11,702 nt of DNA from JAZKAD01 sp040389305 (GCA_040389305.1 JAZKAD010000005.1:1-11702), one strand, 5' to 3'; positions 1 through 7,259 are shown, numbered from the stretch's first letter. A program made the numbers and translations. Notes: generated by a model from the sequence alone, not told the origin.

Positions 1-517
1 ATCAGCTGAGATCATGTTTTCTGATGAAGCAAGATTTGGTACTCATTCTAAACTAGGACATGGCTGGTTCAAAAAAGGTAGTAGAACGCAAGTTCCAGTT
101 AAGTTAGGGTATAAAAACTTCTACCTCTATGGGTGTACTAGTCCAACAACTGGGAAGATTTTTAGTTTGCTGTTACCAAAGGCAAATACGACTTGTATGA
201 ATCTTTTTCTAGAGGGGCTTGCAGATGAGCTTCAAAGCAAAAAGGTTGTACTTGTAGTAGATGGAGCTGGTTGGCACAAATCGATTACTCTAATAGTACC
301 GCAGAATATAATTTTAGTCTACCTACCCGCCTACTCGCCAGAACTGAATCCAATAGAGAGACTCTGGCTATATATTAAGAGGGCTATCATAAGAAATCGG
401 GTCTACAAAACTATAGAAGATTTAGAGGATGCAGTATGTGATTTTATCAACTGCTTAAGCGAGACAACGATCAGAAGTATTTGTAACTTAGATTATTTGT
501 CCAATTATAAAGTGTGA
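1..517 (+). mobile_element. Partial IS630-family insertion sequence (right part)
   Basis: The transposase remnant that enters from the left edge marks this as the distal part of an IS630-family element. The left end and most of the transposase lie outside the window. I could not fix the right terminal inverted repeat, because the partner end is not visible; the element probably ends within a few tens of bases after the stop at 517. IS630 elements usually insert at TA dinucleotides, and several occur just downstream. Confidence 0.6.
2..517 (+). CDS. IS630-family transposase, C-terminal catalytic part (5' partial)
   Basis: The reading frame is open from base 2, so the ATG at 14 is an internal methionine and the gene starts outside the window. 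The visible ~170 residues are the RNase H-like DDE endonuclease domain (DDE_3 type). Counting from the Met at 14, the first catalytic Asp is D4 in FSDEARF, the second is D83 in VVDGAGWH, and the Glu is E115 in the hallmark block YSPELNPIERLW. The last ~50 residues are the usual helical tail. All three acidic residues are present with no internal stop, so this half looks intact. The N-terminal helix-turn-helix half cannot be assessed, and many IS630 elements split the transposase into two frames. The role is cut-and-paste transposition; there is no link to the downstream genes. Confidence 0.9.
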   Translation, partial: SAEIMFSDEARFGTHSKLGHGWFKKGSRTQVPVKLGYKNFYLYGCTSPTTGKIFSLLLPKANTTCMNLFLEGLADELQSKKVVLVVDGAGWHKSITLIVPQNIILVYLPAYSPELNPIERLWLYIKRAIIRNRVYKTIEDLEDAVCDFINCLSETTIRSICNLDYLSNYKV

Positions 518-679
518 TTGGTATAAAACAATAAAGCAATTGGCGAGATATCATTTATCACGTATTTAGAAGATACGTAGCTTACAGCTCCCATCACCGA
601 TGGAATTAAAGCGATAATGTAATACCGTAGCTTGGACTCTTGTGCCATATACAACCGGAATAAATAGGACAATAACAAA

Positions 680-699
680 TAAGATAATAATTTATCTTA
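680..699. repeat. Perfect 8-bp inverted repeat (TAAGATAA / TTATCTTA)
   Basis: TAAGATAA at 680-687 and its exact reverse complement TTATCTTA at 692-699 are separated by four bases. It lies just upstream of a TATAAT box at 722-727. It has no GC-rich stem or T-run, so it does not look like a terminator. An operator for the gene at 820 is possible but unproven; in AT-rich DNA such a palindrome can occur by chance. Confidence 0.35.
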
Positions 700-727
700 C
701 CTTTATAGCCTAGGGATATATTATAAT
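697..727 (+). promoter_or_regulatory. Possible promoter for the DUF3576 gene
   Basis: A perfect TATAAT at 722-727 could be a -10 box. The upstream TTACCT at 697-702 is a poor -35 box with a long 19-base spacer. If used, it would give a leader of about 85 bases before the ATG at 820. The match is weak and the region is AT-rich. Confidence 0.25.
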
Positions 728-819
728 AACAACGCTATCTTAATAACGCATCTCAATTATCAGTTTACATTTTTGCTTTTTATATCTAAAGTTAGCGGGA
801 AATCTATAAAGGGTCCATT

Positions 820-1356
820 ATGCGCGGTTATTTTATAAAGGGTTACTTTTCTACACTTTGTGTAGCGCTTCTGATAACCACATCTTCATATGCGCAGGCT
901 AGCGAATATCCAAAAACTCGGGCTGAAAGACGCGCGGATGAGATGGGCTCAATTCTTGGCGGCGAAGGTCTTGTTTTCCGTGCAAACAAAACTCAAAACG
1001 AAGTAACTAAATCCGAAACAGACAAAACTCATAGCGACAAAGATAGAAAGAATAATAATTATCTATGGGAAGCGGCTCTTGATGAGCTTAGCGTGGCCCC
1101 ACTCTTAATCAATGATAAAAAGCTTGGCGTAATATCGACGGATTGGTATAGCGAAAAAGAGAATCCGAACCACGCTACAAAAACGACAGTTAAAATTATC
1201 AGTCTAGATGAATCCGTACTTGAAATAACTATGAAACAAAGAGTTTTTCAAAAAGGCAGGTGGCTAGAAATAGCAACAAGGCCAAGTCAAGAACAAGAGC
1301 TAGAAGCAAAAATCTTGCGCAAAAGCAAAGAGCTTCATATAAATGCGGCTAAGTAA
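820..1356 (+). CDS. Secreted DUF3576-type protein
   Basis: A 178-residue protein of unknown function that resembles the alphaproteobacterial DUF3576 family. Residues 1-25 form a signal peptide: a basic start, a hydrophobic core around 11-20 and a likely cut after SSYA. There is no lipobox Cys at that site, so a soluble periplasmic protein is more likely than a lipoprotein, although some relatives are lipoproteins. Family-like blocks are DEMGSILGGEGLVF (40-53), YLWEAALDELSVAPL (81-95) and GVISTDWYS (103-111). A Lys/Asn/Asp-rich linker at ~56-80 separates the first block from the domain. The C-terminal ~20 residues are a charged helix. The ATG at 820 has an AAAGGG ribosome site six bases upstream. 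It is a monocistronic gene convergent with iscA. The family assignment rests on recalled motif similarity. Confidence 0.75.
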   Translation: MRGYFIKGYFSTLCVALLITTSSYAQASEYPKTRAERRADEMGSILGGEGLVFRANKTQNEVTKSETDKTHSDKDRKNNNYLWEAALDELSVAPLLINDKKLGVISTDWYSEKENPNHATKTTVKIISLDESVLEITMKQRVFQKGRWLEIATRPSQEQELEAKILRKSKELHINAAK

Positions 1357-1374
1357 TCTCTTATCGAGAAATTA

Positions 1375-1707
1375 CTACACCTCAAAAGATTTGCCACAAC
1401 CGCATTTAGCCTTTTCGTTTGGATTGGTGAAAACGAAGCCTTCTTTGAATTGCCCCTCTTCATAGTCCATTTCTGTACCAATCAAATACATAATGGCTTT
1501 GGCATCAATAAAAATATGTATGTCTTGAGCTTGAACCACTTCATCAGATGCATTTTTCTCGGTTGTATAGTCAATGACATATGACATACCGGAGCAACCA
1601 CCAGTTTTTACTCCGACCTTTAACCCTATTGCATCTTTGCGCTTACTTAGAAGATGTTTAATCCTATGGGTGGCTTTTTCTGTAATGGTCAGTATGGATT
1701 TAGCCAT
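1375..1707 (-). CDS. iscA: A-type Fe-S cluster carrier/assembly protein (IscA-like)
   Basis: A 110-residue HesB/IscA family protein, a cytoplasmic A-type carrier that receives Fe-S clusters from a scaffold and delivers them to apo-proteins. The three ligand cysteines are present: C38 in TGGCSGMSY and C102/C104 in the C-terminal KCGCGKSF. The block GLKVGVKTGGCSGMSYV resembles IscA more than ErpA, although SufA/ErpA roles cannot be excluded. The ATG at 1707 is chosen over an in-frame TTG at 1731 because AAGGA sits five bases upstream (complement of 1713-1717) and the protein then begins at the usual family position. It stands alone, without iscS, iscU or hscBA beside it, and is transcribed divergently from anmK. 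Confidence 0.92.
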   Translation of the reverse strand: MAKSILTITEKATHRIKHLLSKRKDAIGLKVGVKTGGCSGMSYVIDYTTEKNASDEVVQAQDIHIFIDAKAIMYLIGTEMDYEEGQFKEGFVFTNPNEKAKCGCGKSFEV

Positions 1708-1733
1708 ATTTATCCTTGCGTTAACAACCAAAC

Positions 1734-1739
1734 ATTATA
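1734..1739 (-). promoter_or_regulatory. Likely -10 box for iscA
   Basis: On the minus strand this reads TATAAT, about 26 bases upstream of the iscA ATG, giving a short leader that still includes the AAGGA ribosome site. The hexamer 17 bases further upstream (TATTAT) is a poor -35 box. Confidence 0.4.
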
Positions 1740-1742
1740 CTA

Positions 1743-1759
1743 TATTTTAATATAAAATA
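1743..1759. repeat. 7-bp palindrome in the iscA-anmK divergent promoter region
   Basis: TATTTTA (1743-1749) and TAAAATA (1753-1759) form a perfect inverted repeat with a three-base centre, in the 83-base gap between two divergent genes. It is immediately upstream of the iscA -10 box and in the expected promoter zone of anmK. It could be an operator shared by both genes or chance in very AT-rich DNA. It does not resemble the E. coli IscR type 1 site. Confidence 0.3.
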
Positions 1760-1790
1760 ATACTAAACGATAGATAAAGAGGCGGAATAT

Positions 1791-2828
1791 ATGCTAGCTA
1801 TAGGGTTGATGAGCGGTACTTCTTGCGACGGTGTTGATGCCGCTCTTGTAGAAACTGACGGAGAAAGCATTCAAGAGTTCATTGTGGAAGCGCATATCCC
1901 ATACCCTATGGAATTTCAGGCAAAATTACTAAATCTCATGAAAGGTCAAGGCAATCTTGCTGAAATAGAGAAGGAACTCACCTATTACCATTTTGAGACT
2001 ATCAAGCAACTAGGCCAAACAAAAGCTGAAATTATAGGATTTCACGGTCAAACTGTAGCTCATAACCCGAAGGATGGCATATGCCATCAAATAGGCAATC
2101 CACATTTGCTTGCTCACCTCACTGGAACTTCAGTAGTTTCAGACTTCCGTCGCAGAGATGTCGCTAGAGGTGGACAGGGCTCACCACTCGTTCCTATTTT
2201 CCACAAAGCGCTTATGAAAGGGCAACCATACCCGGTTGCTGTAATTAACATAGGCGGTTTGGCAAATGTAACTTATGTCAGCGAGGAGGCTCTAATAGGT
2301 GGAGACACAGGGCCGGGTAACGCCTTAATAAACGATATGATGCTCAAATGTTATAACCGCTCTTATGACAAAGACGGGGAGATTGCGAAATCTAGTAACG
2401 TAGATTACGATATAATCAAACAGGTGATGCAGGATTCATTTTTTCGCAAACCCCCACCCAAATCATTAGACCGAAACCACTTTGGATTTGTAAATGACCT
2501 GGTCTCAAACCTCTCACCTCAAGACGCTATCGCAACTCTTACTATGCTGACAGTAGAGACTATAGCAAAGGGAGTACCTTCAGATGTTCGGGCTATTTAC
2601 TTATGCGGAGGGGGAGCTAAGAACATTACCCTTGTTTCTTGGCTATCTTCTAAAATTAAAGGTATCGATATTTCATCTATCGATACGCTCGGATATAAAT
2701 CAGATTACATTGAAGCTCAGGCATTTGCCTTTTTAGCAGTCAGATGTATCAAAAATTTGCCCTCCAGTTTTCAGACTACAACTGGAGTAAGCAGGGATAC
2801 AGTAGCAGGAGTAGTAGTCCATCCTTAA
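1791..2828 (+). CDS. anmK: Anhydro-N-acetylmuramic acid kinase
   Basis: AnmK opens the 1,6-anhydro ring of anhydro-MurNAc, released during peptidoglycan turnover, and phosphorylates it to MurNAc-6-phosphate, so wall sugar can be recycled in the cytoplasm. The 345-residue protein has the ASKHA-fold signatures of the family: MSGTSCDGVDAAL (7-19), FHGQT (84-88), DFRRRDVARGGQGSPLVP (118-135), INIGGLANV (152-160), GDTGPGN (171-177), the nucleotide-binding LCGGGAKN (271-278) and EAQAFAFLAVR (308-318), ending with a TGV motif. It is slightly shorter than many AnmK proteins (~370), with no missing motif. AGAGG at 1778-1782 lies eight bases before the ATG. It implies that this endosymbiont keeps at least part of peptidoglycan metabolism. 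No murQ or other recycling gene is adjacent. Confidence 0.95.
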   Translation: MLAIGLMSGTSCDGVDAALVETDGESIQEFIVEAHIPYPMEFQAKLLNLMKGQGNLAEIEKELTYYHFETIKQLGQTKAEIIGFHGQTVAHNPKDGICHQIGNPHLLAHLTGTSVVSDFRRRDVARGGQGSPLVPIFHKALMKGQPYPVAVINIGGLANVTYVSEEALIGGDTGPGNALINDMMLKCYNRSYDKDGEIAKSSNVDYDIIKQVMQDSFFRKPPPKSLDRNHFGFVNDLVSNLSPQDAIATLTMLTVETIAKGVPSDVRAIYLCGGGAKNITLVSWLSSKIKGIDISSIDTLGYKSDYIEAQAFAFLAVRCIKNLPSSFQTTTGVSRDTVAGVVVHP

Positions 2829-2839
2829 GAGATCTTTGA

Positions 2840-3067
2840 TTACACTATCTTGGTCACTCTAACCATTCTTTGCTTGGCTGCGTCCCAAACATATTGAGTG
2901 TTTATTACCTTCACTTCAGTAATGATAAGGTCTCCATTAGACATCTGCGTTACATCGCATCCACGCTTTAACGATTCACTAATTAAATTAGTGGAATGGC
3001 AAATATATTTTAGATCTTCAAAGATATCCGCTGTATCGCTTTCTGCTTTACATAACACATTTGTCAT
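2840..3067 (-). CDS. Small conserved Rickettsiales hypothetical protein (DUF2671-like)
   Basis: A 75-residue cytoplasmic protein with no signal peptide or membrane segment. I recall a Rickettsiales-restricted family of this size (DUF2671) with a similar core: FEDLKYIC (16-23), LKRGCDVTQMSNGDLIITE (33-51) and NTQYVWDAAKQRMV (56-69). This is pattern memory, not a search result. The function is unknown. The ATG at 3067 is preferred over an in-frame upstream codon at 3130, because AAGG lies eight bases upstream of it and the extra N-terminal residues are an unlike, hydrophobic, AT-driven stretch. It is convergent with anmK, with only 11 bases between the two stops. Confidence 0.75.
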   Translation of the reverse strand: MTNVLCKAESDTADIFEDLKYICHSTNLISESLKRGCDVTQMSNGDLIITEVKVINTQYVWDAAKQRMVRVTKIV

Positions 3068-3089
3068 AGTTATTACCTTAAGATATTTA
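3061..3089 (+). promoter_or_regulatory. Possible promoter upstream of the short ORF at 3108
   Basis: TTGTCA (3061-3066, one mismatch from TTGACA), a 17-base spacer and TATTTA (3084-3089). The -35 and spacing are good and the -10 is weak. It would start RNA near 3096, close to the AAGGA ribosome site of the 16-codon ORF. It overlaps the 5' end of the gene on the opposite strand. Confidence 0.3.
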
Positions 3090-3107
3090 TTTACAAGGAC
3101 ATTTATA

Positions 3108-3158
3108 ATGGATTTTATAAAAAATAACAAGAGAAAATTACTTAATTATGAAGCGTAA
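3108..3158 (+). CDS. Possible 16-residue leader peptide / small ORF
   Basis: ATG followed by 15 codons and TAA, encoding a Lys/Asn-rich peptide starting MDFIKNNKRK. It is preceded by a good AAGGA ribosome site (3095-3099, eight bases before the ATG) and a plausible promoter at 3061-3089, and followed 35 bases later by a terminator-like hairpin. Promoter, leader ORF and terminator in that order upstream of lpxD resemble an attenuator layout. No regulatory codon run is obvious, and such a short ORF can arise by chance. Confidence 0.25.
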   Translation: MDFIKNNKRKLLNYEA

Positions 3159-3398
3159 TTAATTATCGCCCTTTATATTTATAGTAAACCCTATCTTTAT
3201 GCTAGTTATAAAGGCCTATTTTTTTAAGAAATTTATTTGCCCCAAAGTATTATGTCTTTAAAAACAAATGTATTTTAAGATAGAGATAATAAAGGGATGT
3301 GGAGATAATAGAAAAATGATCTTTGCATTGCTAGTTAAGACTTGAAATGATATCTTATTTATCAATGATGATGTAGCATATTATATATTACGGCAGAG
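3159..3398. other. AT-rich spacer upstream of lpxD
   Basis: Apart from the hairpin with a T-run at 3194-3225, it holds a nine-base direct repeat GAGATAATA (3283-3291 and 3302-3310) and a TATTAT at 3379-3384 that could be the lpxD -10 box. No matching -35 box stands out. I see no further gene or RNA. Confidence 0.5.
3194..3225 (+). terminator. Terminator-like hairpin with T-run
   Basis: CTTTAT (3195-3200) pairs with ATAAAG (3208-3213) around a seven-base loop, followed within five bases by seven Ts (3219-3225). A second, alternative and longer stem uses CCTTTATA (3170-3177) with the same right arm (TATAAAG at 3207-3213 plus G3214). The right arm can thus pair with either left arm. The stem is AT-rich, so strength is uncertain. 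It would end transcripts that come from the 3108 ORF or read through from anmK before lpxD. Confidence 0.45.
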
Positions 3399-4424
3399 AT
3401 GATAGATAAACGCTTTTATATTAATAAATCACCATATTCTCTAACACAAATAGCTGCTAGCATTGATGCTACCATAGTAAAGCCTGCAAATTCACAGCAA
3501 GTATTTCCAGAAAATGTAATGATTTCTGATATAGAGCCCTTAGATTTTGGATCTTCGGGGTGCTTAAGTTTTTTAAGTAACGCGAAATACTCAAAGTCCT
3601 TAGAAGATTCTTTATCAACAGCTTGTATAGTAGATCAAAGCTTTCAAGGGAAAGCGCCTGAGGGTATGTGGCTTCTCGAAAGCGAGAATTCTTATTATTC
3701 TTATAGTTTAGCTCTTAAATTATTTTATATTCCTAATCTATCTCAATACGGCGCTCAACATGGTGAGCGCAAAATTCATCCATCTGTGACGATAGGACAA
3801 AACGCTGTTATTGAAGATGGCGCAGAAATAGGCGAAAACTCTCATATTGGCGCAGGGTCTTTCATAGGACATGGGGTAAAGATTGGAAAAAATGCTCAAA
3901 TAGCTTCGAATGTAACTATCAGCTATTCTATCATAGGCGATGATGTCTGTATCTTGCCTGGAGCAAGAATTGGTCAAGATGGCTTCGGTTTTGCTACATA
4001 TAGGACAAAGCATCATAAAATTTTCCATATTGGTAGAGTTATTATAGGAAACGATGTAGAAATTGGAGCGAATACCACAATCGATCGCGGATCTCTTAAG
4101 GATACTATAATTGAAGATGGCGTGAGAATTGATAATTTAGTGCAAATAGGGCATAACGTACATATAGGCAAAGGCACTATTATAGTAGCGCAAGTTGGCA
4201 TTGCTGGTAGCTCTAAAATTGGTAATTTTTGTGCGCTTGGCGGACAGGTAGGAGTTGCGGGTCATATCACAGTCGCCGATAAAGTGCAAATCTCAGGTCA
4301 AGCTGGGATCATACAAAACGTGACTGAAAGTGGCGCTATTTTAGGCGGAACACCAGCGGTACCCATCCGTGACTGGCATAAACAATCTATTGCCCTTAGA
4401 AACCTAGTAAAATCGAGGAAATAA
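3399..4424 (+). CDS. lpxD: UDP-3-O-(3-hydroxyacyl)glucosamine N-acyltransferase
   Basis: LpxD adds the second 3-hydroxyacyl chain, from acyl-ACP, to UDP-3-O-acyl-glucosamine in the third step of lipid A synthesis in the cytoplasm. The 341-residue length is normal. Residues 1-~115 form the uridine-binding N-terminal domain. From ~125 there is a left-handed beta helix of hexapeptide repeats ([IV]-G-x-x-[AV] type). Key blocks are QDGFGF (193-198), TTIDRG (226-231) and IGHNVHIG (250-257), where H252 matches the catalytic His of the E. coli enzyme. The C-terminal ~25 residues are a helix. The start at 3399 fits the family N-terminus, but no good ribosome site precedes it. It is the first gene of lpxD-fabZ-lpxA and shares one base with fabZ (TAATG). 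Confidence 0.96.
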   Translation: MIDKRFYINKSPYSLTQIAASIDATIVKPANSQQVFPENVMISDIEPLDFGSSGCLSFLSNAKYSKSLEDSLSTACIVDQSFQGKAPEGMWLLESENSYYSYSLALKLFYIPNLSQYGAQHGERKIHPSVTIGQNAVIEDGAEIGENSHIGAGSFIGHGVKIGKNAQIASNVTISYSIIGDDVCILPGARIGQDGFGFATYRTKHHKIFHIGRVIIGNDVEIGANTTIDRGSLKDTIIEDGVRIDNLVQIGHNVHIGKGTIIVAQVGIAGSSKIGNFCALGGQVGVAGHITVADKVQISGQAGIIQNVTESGAILGGTPAVPIRDWHKQSIALRNLVKSRK

Positions 4425-4876
4425 TGACGCTAGAAAGGATCAATATAGGTGAAATTATGGAGATGATACCCCATAGATATCCTTTGTTGCTTGTAGATCG
4501 TATTATTGAATATACAAATGCCAAATCTATCGTAGGCATTAAGAATGTTACTTTCAATGAACCTCATTTTACGGGGCATTTTCCTGGAAACCCCGTTATG
4601 CCTGGCGTTCTTATTGTAGAAGCAATGGCCCAGGTTTCAGCTGTATTAGTTTCTAAAACGCTCAATGCAAGACCAGGCGATAAGATAGTATATTTTATGT
4701 CCATTGATAATGCAAAATTTCGTAAAATAGTACAGCCCGGGGATCAGCTACACTTGTATTCGCAAATTGTACAACATAGATCTCAAGTATGGAAATTTGA
4801 AGCTCGCGCGGAAGTAGATGGCGAGATCGTTGCAGAAAGTATATTTACGGCTATGGTCAAGAATAAAGAGGAATAA
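4424..4876 (+). CDS. fabZ: 3-hydroxyacyl-[ACP] dehydratase
   Basis: FabZ removes water from 3-hydroxyacyl-ACP to give trans-2-enoyl-ACP in type II fatty acid synthesis. Because it uses the same 3-hydroxyacyl-ACP pool as LpxA and LpxD, it sits at the branch between phospholipid and lipid A. The 150-residue hot-dog protein has PHRYPLLLVDRI (16-27), the catalytic H52 in HFTGHFPGNPVMPG and E66 in LIVEAMAQ. The length is normal. The ATG overlaps the lpxD stop by one base and has GAGGAA upstream inside lpxD, indicating translational coupling. The lpxA start follows three bases after its stop. The order matches the usual proteobacterial lpxD-fabZ-lpxA cluster. Confidence 0.97.
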   Translation: MTLERINIGEIMEMIPHRYPLLLVDRIIEYTNAKSIVGIKNVTFNEPHFTGHFPGNPVMPGVLIVEAMAQVSAVLVSKTLNARPGDKIVYFMSIDNAKFRKIVQPGDQLHLYSQIVQHRSQVWKFEARAEVDGEIVAESIFTAMVKNKEE

Positions 4877-4879
4877 ATT

Positions 4880-5665
4880 ATGCCAGCTCATCCACACGCT
4901 ATCGTAAGTCCATCAGCTTCTATAGGACACAATGTCAAAATAGGACCTTTTTGTGTAATAGGTCCAAACGTTATCCTTGGAGATAATGTAGAATTAAAAT
5001 CCCATGTAATAATTGAAGGTAGAACAAAAATAGGCGAAGGAACGGTAATATATCCCTTTGCATCTATAGGACAACCTCCGCAAATTCTCAAATATAACGG
5101 AGAAAAATCTGAAGTAGTTATTGGAGATAATAATGTCATCAGAGAATATGTTACTATTCAATCTGGAAGTGAAGCTGGTGGGATGGTGACCTCAGTCGGA
5201 GATAATTGCCTATTTATGGTAGGTTCTCATATCGGGCATGATTGTAAAGTTGGAAATAACGCTGTGCTTGCAAATTATGCAAGTCTTGCAGGACATGTGG
5301 AGCTAGGAGATTTTGTGGTGATAGGCGGACTTTCTGCTGTACACCAATATGTACGAATAGGTTCTCATGCTATGATTGGTGGCGTATCTGCCGTTGTACG
5401 AGATCTTATTCCTTTCGGCATGGCCGTCGGAGAAAGAGCTAGTTTGGAAGGTATTAATATGACGGGGATGAAGCGCCGAGGATTCGACAAGAGTCAAATT
5501 ATTGGAGCTAGACGAGCTATAGATATTCTTTTTGGCGAAGGCGGACTTATGCGTGATAGGATCAAAAACGTAAAACAAACATTTTTTGGTAATTACGCCG
5601 TGGAACAAATGGTCGAATTTATGAGCAAAGATAGTGCTCGTGATTTTTGCTGCCCTAAAAAATAA
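4880..5665 (+). CDS. lpxA: UDP-N-acetylglucosamine O-acyltransferase
   Basis: LpxA moves a 3-hydroxyacyl chain from ACP to the 3-OH of UDP-GlcNAc, the first step of lipid A synthesis. The 261 residues match the E. coli enzyme (262). Residues 1-~185 are hexapeptide-repeat beta helix and the rest is the helical C-terminal domain, including MKRRGF (197-202). The catalytic His is H120 in GSHIGHDCKVG; H155 in AVHQYVRIG is the conserved ligand-contacting position. The gap of three bases after fabZ and the GAGGAA inside the fabZ end support co-translation. The last ~10 residues are rich in Cys and Lys and are not conserved in the family. lpxB does not follow, as it does in E. coli; comM comes in from the other strand. 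Confidence 0.97.
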   Translation: MPAHPHAIVSPSASIGHNVKIGPFCVIGPNVILGDNVELKSHVIIEGRTKIGEGTVIYPFASIGQPPQILKYNGEKSEVVIGDNNVIREYVTIQSGSEAGGMVTSVGDNCLFMVGSHIGHDCKVGNNAVLANYASLAGHVELGDFVVIGGLSAVHQYVRIGSHAMIGGVSAVVRDLIPFGMAVGERASLEGINMTGMKRRGFDKSQIIGARRAIDILFGEGGLMRDRIKNVKQTFFGNYAVEQMVEFMSKDSARDFCCPKK

Positions 5666-5726
5666 GCAAAACAATCCACAAAGCTTGTCACTTTAAGCGC
5701 TGCGTCGCGATCCAGGTGATTATGCT

Positions 5727-7259
5727 TCATGAACTACGAGCCATTGACCTATAATCCATTTGGCGGTAGCTTAGAGCTTCGGCGATATGCATCTTATTTA
5801 CATACCTTGATTCTTCTAGATCGGCAATAGTTCTAGCAACACGGAGCACTCTGTTGTACCCACGCATGGACATCTTAAAACGAGTAGCAGCTTGGTTCAG
5901 CATGACTTTTCCTTCTTCGTCATATGGCATGGCATAATCATTAAGTAGCCCTCCATCTAGCCTACTATTTGTTCGAAGTCCGTAACCTTCGTAACGACTT
6001 TCTTGTAAATCTCGCGCTCTTTGGACCCTGGCCGCTATAGAATCAGAGCTCTCTCCTTTTTCCGCATTGCGTATCGAGTGAATATCAACACTTGGAATTT
6101 CAATATGAATATCAAAACGATCCATAATAGGGCCCGATACTTTCATTTGATAATTCTCTCCACAAATAGGGGCTTTATTACATGCTCTTGACTCATCATC
6201 AAGATAGCCACATTTACATGGATTCATCGCAGCAATAAGCTGAAAATTCGCTGGAAATTTGACATGAGAATTAGATCTCGAAATCAATACTTCTGCAGTT
6301 TCAATTGGCTGCCTTAGGGATTCAATAACGCTTGAGGGAAATTCAGGAAGTTCATCGAGAAACAATATACCGTTATGTGCTAGAGATATTTCTCCGGGCT
6401 TCACTCTTTTGCCAATGCCACCTCCAACCATAGCCGCCATTGAGCAAGAATGATGAGGAGCTCTAAAAGGCCTGGAGCGCGTAAGTTTTCCTTGGACGAT
6501 AAGCCCCGCTATACTTGCGACCGTGCTACATTCTAATATCTCTGGTACCGACATTGGAGGTAAAATTCCTGGAAGACATTGAGCTAACATGGACTTACCC
6601 GCCCCAGGAGGGCCGAACATTAGCACATTATGCCCACCAGCTGCAGCTATCTCTAAGACGCGCTTTGCTTGCTCTTGACCAGCAACGTTTGCAAAATCTG
6701 GATAAAAGACTTTTTCTTCGCTTGTCTCAATAATGGGAGCTGTAAGTATTTGCGTACCTTTGAAGTGATTTACAAGAGCAAGTAAATTATCTGGTGCTAA
6801 AATACTCGTATTACCAGACCAAGCCGCTTCTTTGCCGTTGGCAGCAGGGCAAACAAGCCCCATATCTCTAGCGGTTGCTCCCATCGCAGCTGGAAGCACT
6901 CCATATACCGGAAGTATTGCGCCATCTAAAGATAGCTCTCCAATTACCAAATATTCCGATATTTCTTCGGGAGGTAAAATCCTCATACTAGCTAAAATCG
7001 CAACGGCTATTGCAAGATCAAAGTGACTACCTTCTTTTACAAGATCTGCGGGCGCAAGATTCACGAGAACCTTCTTGGCGGGGAGTGCAAGGCCCATAGA
7101 TGAAAGTGCCGCTTTTACCCGCTCTCTCGATTCCGCAATTGTTTTATCAGCGAGCCCAACGATGGTAAAATTTGGCATTCCTGGGGTAATTTGCACCTGA
7201 ACATCGACGTCAGTAACCTCTACGCCTGAGAAAGTTAAGCTAGAAATATGCACTACCAT
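5727..7259 (-). CDS. comM: YifB/ComM family Mg-chelatase-like AAA+ ATPase
   Basis: ComM is a hexameric AAA+ helicase that drives branch migration of incoming single strands during natural transformation. Many non-competent bacteria also keep it, so its presence does not prove competence. The 510-residue length is standard. Residues 1-~120 are the Lon-S5-like N-terminal domain (GLADKTIAESRERVKAAL, 35-52). The ChlI-like AAA+ core has Walker A GPPGAGKS (216-223), FRAPHHSCS (265-273), Walker B ILFLDE (298-303) and the Arg-finger-like GPIMDRFD (376-383). Four cysteines (348, 350, 360, 366) form the family's putative zinc loop. The C-terminal Mg_chelatase_C part contains MRGYNRVLRVARTIADLE (465-482). 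It is convergent with lpxA, with no clear terminator between them, and lies 74 bases downstream of the ABC transporter stop. Confidence 0.95.
   Translation of the reverse strand: MVVHISSLTFSGVEVTDVDVQVQITPGMPNFTIVGLADKTIAESRERVKAALSSMGLALPAKKVLVNLAPADLVKEGSHFDLAIAVAILASMRILPPEEISEYLVIGELSLDGAILPVYGVLPAAMGATARDMGLVCPAANGKEAAWSGNTSILAPDNLLALVNHFKGTQILTAPIIETSEEKVFYPDFANVAGQEQAKRVLEIAAAGGHNVLMFGPPGAGKSMLAQCLPGILPPMSVPEILECSTVASIAGLIVQGKLTRSRPFRAPHHSCSMAAMVGGGIGKRVKPGEISLAHNGILFLDELPEFPSSVIESLRQPIETAEVLISRSNSHVKFPANFQLIAAMNPCKCGYLDDESRACNKAPICGENYQMKVSGPIMDRFDIHIEIPSVDIHSIRNAEKGESSDSIAARVQRARDLQESRYEGYGLRTNSRLDGGLLNDYAMPYDEEGKVMLNQAATRFKMSMRGYNRVLRVARTIADLEESRYVNKMHIAEALSYRQMDYRSMARSS

Larger units (their letters stand above)
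518..819. other. AT-rich gene-free spacer after the IS
   Basis: No ORF with a convincing start or family resemblance, and no tRNA or other structured RNA, could be recognised. It contains the presumed end of the IS, a weak hairpin (ACGTAT at 560-565 with ATACGT at 573-578), a short CCATC/GATGG hairpin at 591-603, an 8-bp AT-rich palindrome at 680-699 and a TATAAT at 722-727. The right part is the likely promoter region of the gene at 820. Confidence 0.6.

Noticed and set aside
560..578. ACGTAT/ATACGT hairpin after the transposase as a terminator or IS end
   Set aside because: The stem is six bases with no T-run, and no matching left IS end is visible for comparison.
1375..1731. Longer IscA starting at the TTG at 1731
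   Set aside because: The ATG at 1707 has a good AAGGA site and matches the family start; the eight extra residues add nothing recognisable and would begin next to the -10 box.
2840..3130. Longer form of the small hypothetical protein starting at 3130
   Set aside because: The extra 21 residues are hydrophobic and AT-driven, with no ribosome site; the ATG at 3067 has AAGG at the right distance.
2898..3158. 86-codon plus-strand ORF
   Set aside because: Most of it is the antisense shadow of the gene at 2840-3067; only the short ORF starting at 3108 has its own ribosome site.
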